Assembly (NCBI RefSeq): GCF_008042125.1
Contig: NZ_RDBI01000054.1
Span: 24,694 to 78,447 of the forward strand
From: Streptomyces sp. MS191
Lineage (GTDB): Bacteria > Actinomycetota > Actinomycetes > Streptomycetales > Streptomycetaceae
Direction of reading: 5' to 3'
DNA length: 53,754 nt
The translations under genes and the position numbers were made by a program. Numbering within the stretch: the stretch's first letter is position 1; each line of letters starts with the position of its first letter. The notes under the pieces are model-generated. The model saw nothing but the letters and a program-made list of their open reading frames with translations, ran no database searches and was not told where the DNA came from. Shown here piece after piece: positions 47,595 through 53,754 of the stretch.

Positions 47595-49694
47595 TTGGCA
47601 CCCGAGATGTCCCGCAGAAGGCTGCTCGCCCTGGGCGGAGGCGCCCTCGGCGCCGCCGCGGCCGGCTCGCTGCTTCCGCCGTCCCTGCAGGCGGCGATGG
47701 CCGCGGGTCCGCCGTCCGGGGGACTCTCGGCGGTCCGGCACGTGGTGATCCTGATGCAGGAGAACCGTTCCTTCGACCACTACTTCGGCACCCTGCGCGG
47801 CGTCCGCGGATTCGGCGACCGCAACGCCGTCGAACTGCCCACCGGGAAGCCGGTGTTCGAGCAGCCCGCGGCGCTCGGCGGGACGGTGCTCCCCTTCCCG
47901 ATCCGGGAGGCCGCCGCGGCGCAGCGGAAGGACCTCCAGTACATCGGCGACCTCGACCACTCCTGGAACGGCGGCGCGAAGGCCTGGCGCGAGGGGTGGA
48001 TGGACGGCTGGGTCTCGGCCAAGACAGCGGCCACCATGGCGTACTACGACCGCCGCGACATCCCCCTGCACTACGAGCTCGCCGACACCTTCACCGTCTG
48101 CGACGCCTACCACTCGTCCATCCACACCTCGACCAGCCCGAACCGGAACCATCTGTGGTCCGGCTGGACGGGCCACGAGGCGGACGGCAGCCGGGCCGTC
48201 ACGAACGCCGCCTACGCCGAGGGCACCCACCCCGGCTACCCGTGGCCCACCTACGCCGAGCGGCTCGAAGCGGCGGGGCGGACCTGGAAGACGTACACCG
48301 AGTGGGAGAACTTCACCGACAACAACATCGAGTTCTTCACCACCTTCAAGGAGATCGCCCGCAAGGCGCTCGCCGCCACCGGCGGGCACACCTTCATGGA
48401 GTCCTTCTACGCCGCCGTCCGCGACACGGACGACGCCGCCGAGCGGGCCGGGCTGCTCGCCGCACTCGAGGACGGCGTCGCCACGCTCACCGACGCGGAG
48501 CGCTCGCTCTTCGAGCGCGGACTGCGCCGCGTGGAGACCGGCGGCCTCGCGGACGCCTTCCGGGCCGACGTCGCCGCCGGCACGCTGCCCGAGGTCTCGT
48601 ACCTCGTCCCGTCCGCGATCGACTCCGAGCACCCCGGCTCCTCCTCGCCGATCGCGTCGGCCACCCTCGTCTACAAGGTGCTCGACGCCCTCGGCGCGCA
48701 CCCCGACGTCTGGCGGCACACCGTCGTGCTGATCAACTACGACGAGAACGACGGCTTCTTCGACCACGTGCCGCCGCCCGTCCCGGCCGCCGACGACCCC
48801 GCCGGCGACGCCGAGCGCTGGCAGGGCCGGCCCACCGGCCTGGGCATCCGCGTCCCGCTGCTCGTCGTCTCCCCCTGGTCGGTCGGCGGCTACGTCTGCT
48901 CCGAGACCTTCGACCACACCTCCGTGATCCGCTTCCTGGAACGGCTCACCGGCATCCGGGAACCCAACATCACCCCCTGGCGGCGAGCCGTCACCGGCGA
49001 TCTGACCTCCGCCTTCGACTTCCGGCGCGCCCATCGCCGGCCGGAGGTCGAGCCGCCCGGCGCCGTGCCGCCCTTCACCGGCCGCTGGCGGCCCCAGCCC
49101 CCGCAGGTCCAGCGGATGCCGGTCCAGGAGCCGGGCAGCCGCCCCGCGCGCCCGCTGCCGTACCAGCCGGACGCCTCCGCGCGGGTCGGGAACGGCGCGG
49201 TCACCGTGGTGCTCGACAACAAGGGGAAGGCGAGCGCGCACTTCGCCCTGTACCCCTACGCGGGCGAGTTCGCCGTTCCCCAGCACCGGGACGTCCGGGG
49301 CACGGCGCGGTGGACGGTCCCGCTCACGCGGGACCACTACCGCTTCACGGTCACCGGCCCCAACGGCTTCCGCCGGGAGTTCGAGGGCCCGGCCGCGGGC
49401 GGCGCCGAGCTCGGCTCGCACATCGACCACCACGACCGTGACCTCCACCTCACCGTCCGCAACACCGGCGCCACCGCCCTCACCTTCACCGTCCGGCCGC
49501 TCGGCTACGTCGACGAGGCCGACCTCGGCGACTGGACCCGCACCCTCACCGTCAAGCCCGGCCGGAGCCGTACGGTCGTCCACTCGGCCGCCGACGCCCA
49601 CGGCTGGTACGACGTCGAGGTGACGGCCCCCGGCGGCTTCCGCAGGCGCCTGATGGGACACGTCGAGAACGGCCGCCCGAGCGTCTCCGGCTGA
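47595..49694 (+). CDS. Phosphocholine-type phospholipase C, Tat-exported
   Basis: Encodes 699 residues from TTG 47595, chosen because GGAGGT ends 5 bases upstream; ATG 47607 would be 17 bases away. A Tat signal SRRRLLALGGGALGAAAAG follows at once. The enzyme domain opens with HVVILMQENRSFDHYFG, then HSSIHTSTSPNRNHLWSG, SAIDSEHP, LINYDENDGFFDHVPPP and SPWSVGGYVCSETFDHTSV, the phosphoesterase (acid-phosphatase-like) fold of plcC/plcN enzymes. Two C-terminal beta domains (about residues 525-690) end the protein. It should cleave phospholipid head groups outside the cell, releasing phosphate-containing heads. Confidence 0.93.
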   Translation: MAPEMSRRRLLALGGGALGAAAAGSLLPPSLQAAMAAGPPSGGLSAVRHVVILMQENRSFDHYFGTLRGVRGFGDRNAVELPTGKPVFEQPAALGGTVLPFPIREAAAAQRKDLQYIGDLDHSWNGGAKAWREGWMDGWVSAKTAATMAYYDRRDIPLHYELADTFTVCDAYHSSIHTSTSPNRNHLWSGWTGHEADGSRAVTNAAYAEGTHPGYPWPTYAERLEAAGRTWKTYTEWENFTDNNIEFFTTFKEIARKALAATGGHTFMESFYAAVRDTDDAAERAGLLAALEDGVATLTDAERSLFERGLRRVETGGLADAFRADVAAGTLPEVSYLVPSAIDSEHPGSSSPIASATLVYKVLDALGAHPDVWRHTVVLINYDENDGFFDHVPPPVPAADDPAGDAERWQGRPTGLGIRVPLLVVSPWSVGGYVCSETFDHTSVIRFLERLTGIREPNITPWRRAVTGDLTSAFDFRRAHRRPEVEPPGAVPPFTGRWRPQPPQVQRMPVQEPGSRPARPLPYQPDASARVGNGAVTVVLDNKGKASAHFALYPYAGEFAVPQHRDVRGTARWTVPLTRDHYRFTVTGPNGFRREFEGPAAGGAELGSHIDHHDRDLHLTVRNTGATALTFTVRPLGYVDEADLGDWTRTLTVKPGRSRTVVHSAADAHGWYDVEVTAPGGFRRRLMGHVENGRPSVSG

Positions 49695-49721
49695 CCCGCC
49701 GGCGGCGCGCGGAGGCCCGGA

Positions 49722-49749
49722 ACGGTCCGCCCGGGGCGGGGCGGACCGT
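49722..49749 (+). terminator. Hairpin after the phospholipase gene
   Basis: 11-bp perfect stem (49722-49732 with 49739-49749) and 6-base loop, 27 bases after the stop. A second imperfect GC hairpin follows near 49764-49793. Confidence 0.75.
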
Positions 49750-49977
49750 GCGGAGGGCCGAGTGCCCGGCCTCGGAGCCGGCCGAGCCGGGCCCGGGTAC
49801 GCCGAGGTCCGAGGGGTCCCGGGCCGAAAGTCCGGGCCTCGGCGCACTGCTGTGAGTAACGACACGAATGGGACAAAGGATCACGTAAGGCTGCGACAGT
49901 GGCCTCACGTAGGTCCATGTGTTCTTTGCGGGCTGTTCCCGGTCAAAGATCCACGAACCACCCAGGGAGCACGTCCT

Positions 49978-52305
49978 TTGGCAGCCATCGCACGGTGGTG
50001 CATCAAGCACCGCCTCGTCGCCGTCCTGCTCTGGCTCGTCGCCCTCGGCGGCACCGTAGCCGGGGCGTCGCTCGCGGGCAGCGCGTACTCCAACGACTAC
50101 GAGGTCCCCGGGACCGAGTCCGGCCGGGCCACCGCCCTCCTCGACGCGGGATTCCCGGGCGCGGGCGGCGACAGCGACACCATCGTCTGGCACACGGACA
50201 AGGGCAGCGTCCGCGCCACCGCCGTCGAGCAGCGGATGACCGGCATGCTCGACGAGGTCGCCGAGCTGCCCGGCATCGCCACGGTCGCCTCCCCCTACGG
50301 CCAGACCCCCGGCGCACAGGCGCAGATCAGCGAGGACGGCCGGACCGCCTACGCCACGGTCGCCTTCCGCGACCAGGCCGACGACATCCCGGAGACCCAG
50401 GCCCAGGCCCTCGTCGACACCGCCCGGCAGGCCGCCGGCGACGGCGTCCAGGTCGAGCTCGGCGGCAGTGCCGTCGCCCTCACCGAGGCCCCCGGCGGTC
50501 ACATCGCCGAGGCGGTCGGCGTCGTCGTCGCGGCCGTCGTCCTCTTCCTCGCCTTCGGCTCGCTCGCCGCCTCCGTGCTGCCCATCGCCACCGCCCTGGT
50601 GAGCGTCGGCACCGCCTACTCCGGCATCGTCCTGCTCGGCCACGTGATGACGGTCGCCGACTTCGCCCCCATGCTGGGCATGCTCATCGGCCTCGGGGTC
50701 GGGATCGACTACGCGCTCTTCATCGTCACCAGACACCGCAAGGGCCTCAAACGCGGCCTCCCCGTGGCGGAGGCCGCCCGGGTCGCGGTCGCCACCACGG
50801 GCCGCGCGGTCGTCTTCGCCGGCGCCACCGTCTGCATCGCGCTGCTCGGCATGCTGATCCTGCGGCTCGGCTTCCTCAACGGCGTCGCCATCGCCGCCTC
50901 GCTCACCGTCGTGCTGACGGTCGCCGCCTCCGTCACCCTGCTCCCGGCGCTGCTCTCCTTCATCGGCATGCGGGCGCTCAGCCGGCGCGAACGCCGGCAG
51001 CTGGCCGAGCACGGCCCCCAGCCCGAGCTCCCCACCGGCTTCGCCGCCCGCTGGTCCGCCTTCGTCGAGCGCCACCCCAAGCTGCTCGGCGCCGTCGCCG
51101 CCGTCGTCATGCTGATCCTGGCGCTGCCGACGTTCTCGCTCCACCTCGGCACCTCCGACCAGGGCAACAACCCCGGCACGGCCACCACACGCAAGGCGTA
51201 CGACCTGCTCGCCGACGGATTCGGCCCCGGGGTCAACGGACCCCTCACCCTCGTCGCCGGGATCGACGGCGCCGACGACCGGGTCGCCCTCGGTGACCTT
51301 CCGGCGAAGCTGGCGCAGACCCGCGGCGTCGAGTCCGTCTCGCCGATCACCTACAACAGCGCCGGCGACACCGCGGTCCTGACCGTCGTCCCGGACTCCT
51401 CCCCCCAGTCGAAGGCCACCAGCGACCTCGTCGACCGGCTGCGCCAGGACGTCCTGCCGGCGGCCGAGGACGGCACCTCGCTGGACGTGCACGTGGGCGG
51501 TGTCACCGCGTCGTACGACGACTTCGCCGAGATCATCGTCGGCAAGCTGCCGCTCTTCGTGGGCGTCGTGATCGCGCTCGGCTGTCTGCTGCTCCTGCTC
51601 GCCTTCCGGTCGGTCGGCATCCCGCTGAAGGCCGCGCTGATGAACGTCGCGGCCGTCGCCTCCGCGTTCGGCGTGGTCGTCGCGATCTTCCAGTGGGGCT
51701 GGGGCAGCGACCTCATCGGCCTCGGCAGCGCCGGCCCGATCGAACCGTTCCTGCCGGTGATCATGGTGTCCGTGCTCTTCGGGCTCTCCATGGACTACCA
51801 GGTCTTCCTGGTCAGCCGGATGTACGAGGAATGGCTGGAGACGGGCGACAACCGGCGTGCGGTCCGCGTCGGCCTCGCCGAGACCAGCCGGGTGATCAAC
51901 TCCGCCGCGGTCATCATGATCTCCGTCTTCCTGGCGTTCGTCCTCAGCGGGGACCGCGTCATCGCGATGTTCGGCATCGGCCTCGCGGCGGCCGTCGCCC
52001 TGGACGCCTTCATCCTGCGCACCCTTCTCGTGCCCGCGCTCATGCACATGCTCGGCGGCGCGAACTGGTGGCTGCCGAGCTGGCTCGACCGTCGGATGCC
52101 CCGGATCAGCATCGAGCCGCCGGAGTGCCGCGCGGCCGCGGACGCGCGCGAGGCGGACGTCCGGGAACTGGACGTTCCCGCCGGCCTCGTCGCCGGACCC
52201 CCGGCCGCGGACGGCGCGGCCGGCCCGCGTGCGAAGATCCCCTCGCAACGCGTGACGGTCCCGACCGCGGAGGAGAACGAGGATGTTCGCGACATCACTG
52301 GGTGA
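49978..52305 (+). CDS. MMPL family transporter
   Basis: Encodes 775 residues. TTG 49978 is chosen because AGGGAG lies 8 bases upstream and the first helix (RLVAVLLWLVALGGTVAG) then starts at once. The topology is that of RND/MMPL proteins: helix 1, a large outer loop, helices 2-6 (AVGVVVAAVVLFLAFGS, GMLIGLGVGIDYALFIVTRHR), then the same again (FGLSMDYQVFLVSRMYEEW). GIDYALF and SMDYQVF carry the proton-relay Asp-Tyr pairs. Substrates are often lipids or hydrophobic drugs. The next gene overlaps by 23 bases. Confidence 0.92.
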   Translation: MAAIARWCIKHRLVAVLLWLVALGGTVAGASLAGSAYSNDYEVPGTESGRATALLDAGFPGAGGDSDTIVWHTDKGSVRATAVEQRMTGMLDEVAELPGIATVASPYGQTPGAQAQISEDGRTAYATVAFRDQADDIPETQAQALVDTARQAAGDGVQVELGGSAVALTEAPGGHIAEAVGVVVAAVVLFLAFGSLAASVLPIATALVSVGTAYSGIVLLGHVMTVADFAPMLGMLIGLGVGIDYALFIVTRHRKGLKRGLPVAEAARVAVATTGRAVVFAGATVCIALLGMLILRLGFLNGVAIAASLTVVLTVAASVTLLPALLSFIGMRALSRRERRQLAEHGPQPELPTGFAARWSAFVERHPKLLGAVAAVVMLILALPTFSLHLGTSDQGNNPGTATTRKAYDLLADGFGPGVNGPLTLVAGIDGADDRVALGDLPAKLAQTRGVESVSPITYNSAGDTAVLTVVPDSSPQSKATSDLVDRLRQDVLPAAEDGTSLDVHVGGVTASYDDFAEIIVGKLPLFVGVVIALGCLLLLLAFRSVGIPLKAALMNVAAVASAFGVVVAIFQWGWGSDLIGLGSAGPIEPFLPVIMVSVLFGLSMDYQVFLVSRMYEEWLETGDNRRAVRVGLAETSRVINSAAVIMISVFLAFVLSGDRVIAMFGIGLAAAVALDAFILRTLLVPALMHMLGGANWWLPSWLDRRMPRISIEPPECRAAADAREADVRELDVPAGLVAGPPAADGAAGPRAKIPSQRVTVPTAEENEDVRDITG

Positions 52306-52855
52306 CGACGGCGCCGAACTGCGCCCGCTGGAGCCCTGGCAGGCCGCCGAACTCCTCGCCCACATGGACCGCGGCCGGGAGTTCGTCGGCCGCTACATCG
52401 CGCTGCCGGACGTCGTCGCCGACCTGGACTCCGCCCGCGCCTACCTCCGGACGTACGCCGAGAAGGCCGCGAACGACACGGGCCGCCTCTACGGCATCTG
52501 GGCCGACGGCCGGCTCGTCGGCGGGGTGCTCTTCCGGACCATGGACCTCGCCGGCGGCACCGCCGAGGCGGGCTGCTGGCTGGAACCCTCCGCCGCAGGC
52601 CGCGGCCTGGTCACCCGGGCCACCCGCGTGATCATCGACTGGGCGGTCGAGGAGCGCGGGATCCACCGGGTCGAGTGGCTGGCGGCCTCGGAGAACGAGG
52701 CGAGCATCGCCGTCGCCCGCCGGCTGGGGATGACCCGGGACGGCGTGCTGCGGGAGAGCTATCTCTACCGCGGCAAGCGGCACGACATGGAGGTCTGGTC
52801 GGTCCTCGCCCCGGACTGGAAGGCCCGCAAGGCCCAGGCCGCCGATCGGGCCTGA
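52283..52855 (+). CDS. GNAT acetyltransferase (RimJ/RimL-like)
   Basis: Encodes 190 residues; ATG 52283 lies inside the end of the MMPL gene, behind GAGGAGAACGAGG. LRPLEPWQAAELLAHMDRGREF opens the fold, EAGCWLEPSAAGRGLVTRATR is the acetyl-CoA loop and HRVEWLAASENEASIAVARRLGMTRDGVLRES is the RimJ/RimL C-terminal signature. It may acetylate a protein N-terminus or small amine. Overlap with the transporter gene shows coupled translation. Confidence 0.88.
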   Translation: MFATSLGDDGAELRPLEPWQAAELLAHMDRGREFVGRYIALPDVVADLDSARAYLRTYAEKAANDTGRLYGIWADGRLVGGVLFRTMDLAGGTAEAGCWLEPSAAGRGLVTRATRVIIDWAVEERGIHRVEWLAASENEASIAVARRLGMTRDGVLRESYLYRGKRHDMEVWSVLAPDWKARKAQAADRA

Positions 52856-52952
52856 CCGGCGGGACGTCCCCGGCGCGCCCGCCCCGGCGGGCGCCCGCCG
52901 GCTCTCCCGGCCCCGTGCCCGGCCGGTTAAGACTCCTCTCATCCGGGCCGCC

Positions 52953-52958
52953 TAGCGT
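52953..52958 (+). promoter_or_regulatory. -10-like TAGCGT 7 bases before the last gene
   Basis: TAGCGT ends 7 bases before ATG 52966, with no ribosome site between. A leaderless transcript is likely; a TTAAGA at 52927-52932 is a poor -35. Confidence 0.38.
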
Positions 52959-52965
52959 GCGCCGC

Positions 52966-53505
52966 ATGAACGCTTCGAAGACCGACGAGACCGTAGTGAC
53001 CGACGAGTCCGCACAGACGGACGAGAGCGCGGAGGCCGTCGAGGGACTCGACGAGCGGGACCGCGAGCCGGCCGACGCCGACGAGACGTACGCCGGTGAA
53101 GCCGACGAGGCGGACGACGCCGTCCCCGCCCCCGCCGCCGGAGTCGGCGCGGGCGCCGCGGCCGTCGTCTCCGCCGCGCTGGGCCTCGCCGCCCTGACCG
53201 GCACCTGGATGGGCAAGGTCGCCAGCGAGCGCGAGACGCTCATCGGCCAGATCAAGGCGCAGGGCGGCACCCCGGCCCAGCAGATCTCCGAGATCTACGG
53301 CGACGCCTGGCACGCCACCGCCCTCGTCAACGGCGTCTTCGCCGTGCTCGCCCTGATCACCGCCGTGGTCGTCCTCACCCGCCCCGAGCGGCCGGCGTGG
53401 GTGCGGGCCGTGGCCGTGGCCGGAGCCGTACTCGGCGGCATCGGGCTGTTCCTGTCGGCCGGCATGTACTTCGACCTGTTCCTGAGTCTGCCGACCGCCG
53501 GCTGA
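52966..53505 (+). CDS. Small membrane protein with acidic N-terminus
   Basis: Encodes 179 residues. The first 50 residues are rich in Asp, Glu and Thr (TDESAQTDESAE) and likely disordered in the cytosol. Three hydrophobic segments follow: GAGAAAVVSAALGLAALTG, ALVNGVFAVLALITAVVVL and AVAVAGAVLGGIGLFLSAGM. Between the first two is a soluble loop (KVASERETLIGQIKAQGG). I recognise no named family, although similar small membrane proteins are common in streptomycetes. Confidence 0.72.
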   Translation: MNASKTDETVVTDESAQTDESAEAVEGLDERDREPADADETYAGEADEADDAVPAPAAGVGAGAAAVVSAALGLAALTGTWMGKVASERETLIGQIKAQGGTPAQQISEIYGDAWHATALVNGVFAVLALITAVVVLTRPERPAWVRAVAVAGAVLGGIGLFLSAGMYFDLFLSLPTAG

Positions 53506-53512
53506 GGGTCCC

Positions 53513-53531
53513 GGCAGCCCTTAGGGGTGTC
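53513..53531 (+). repeat. Second terminal-repeat-like copy beside the MITE-like element
   Basis: GCAGCCCTTAGGGGTGTCC (53513-53531) resembles the left end of the element, GCAGCCCTTAAGGGCCGTCC (53554-53573). It could be the end of an older, disrupted copy. Confidence 0.45.
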
Positions 53532-53559
53532 CTCGACGTTCCGCCTGGCTCGGGCAGCC

Positions 53560-53729
53560 CTTAAGGGCCGTCCCGCAATCCCCGGCGGGCGCACGATGCC
53601 GGCTACGGCACTTCGCCGCGTTGTCGGATCGCCCGAATACGACCGGTATGAGGACGACCCTCCGCCTTGCGATGCACCGCATCCGACGCCGTGCGCCGAC
53701 CCACCGCGGATTACGGGACAGCCCTTAGG
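53560..53729. mobile_element. MITE-like element with long terminal inverted repeats
   Basis: Left end 53560-53581 and right end 53708-53729 are inverted copies with 3 mismatches in 22 bases (core GGGC-Y-GTCCCG-Y-AATCC). Pairing continues inward with small gaps to GCACGATGCCGG (53591-53602) against CCGACGCCGTGC (53683-53694). The 170-base element has no coding capacity. I recall similar intergenic elements in many Streptomyces genomes, probably mobilised by a transposase in trans. Target-site duplication was not clear. Confidence 0.65.
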
Positions 53730-53754
53730 TACCCGCCCGGCCCCGCCTAAGGAC

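Noticed and set aside
49552..52365. A 937-residue open frame on the minus strand opposite the MMPL transporter
   Set aside because: It is a codon-position shadow of a GC-rich gene: Arg/Asp/Gly-rich, no domain, and the plus-strand transporter is clear.

Overview
The window reads as a chromosomal segment of a Streptomyces (or very close actinomycete). The DNA is very GC-rich with strong G/C bias at third codon positions, GTG and TTG starts are common, and terminators are long GC hairpins without U-tracts. From memory, the gene order (EF-hand protein, sdaA-glyA-gcvH-gcvT, oligopeptide ABC operon, cysteine desulfurase, mnmA, ligA, GGDEF-EAL protein, gatCAB) matches the S. coelicolor SCO5464 to SCO5501 neighbourhood. 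That synteny is recalled, not computed.

Layout. 1-6.2 kb: the 3' part of a NodB-type deacetylase, a YncE-like propeller lipoprotein, a PLP aminotransferase, a GNAT enzyme, a small two-EF-hand protein (CabD-like), a CopD-domain membrane protein and two tandem RNHCP zinc-binding proteins. 6.3-12.6 kb: a polymorphic-toxin locus made of an SseB-domain protein, a helical ESX-type protein, a 1528-residue RHS/YD protein with an N-terminal WXG-like module and a C-terminal nuclease-like tip, and an Imm50-like immunity gene. 13.2-17.9 kb (minus strand): a serine/glycine one-carbon block (gcvT-gcvH-glyA-sdaA) behind a tandem glycine riboswitch. 18.0-20.5 kb: a P-loop ATPase and two tandem SseB proteins. 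20.8-27.2 kb: a five-gene dipeptide/oligopeptide ABC importer (permease, lipoprotein, permease, two ATPases), with a 38-bp perfect palindrome between the binding-protein gene and the second permease.

27.4-38.5 kb: a TRIC-type channel, a thioesterase, a cysteine desulfurase, a Tat-exported amidase, mnmA, an alpha/beta hydrolase, a LOG-like protein, a three-gene ESX-like set (helical protein, DUF1023-type hydrolase, lipoprotein), an SDR and a MetE-C-like protein. 38.5-46.9 kb: ligA, a membrane GGDEF-EAL protein (RmdB-like) and gatC-gatA-small protein-gatB. 46.9-53.5 kb: a DUF4265 protein, a phosphocholine-type phospholipase C, an MMPL transporter overlapping a GNAT gene, and a small membrane protein. 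The last 200 bases hold a MITE-like element with long imperfect terminal inverted repeats.

How the parts relate. The glycine riboswitch links glycine level to cleavage (GcvT/GcvH; gcvP is not here), serine-glycine interconversion (GlyA) and perhaps serine deamination (SdaA). The desulfurase can feed sulfur to MnmA. GatCAB completes Gln-tRNA or Asn-tRNA charging. The least routine parts are the RHS toxin cassette, with a composition break at its tip, the second ESX-like operon, and the mobile-element remnant at the right edge. No tRNA, rRNA or CRISPR array was seen.
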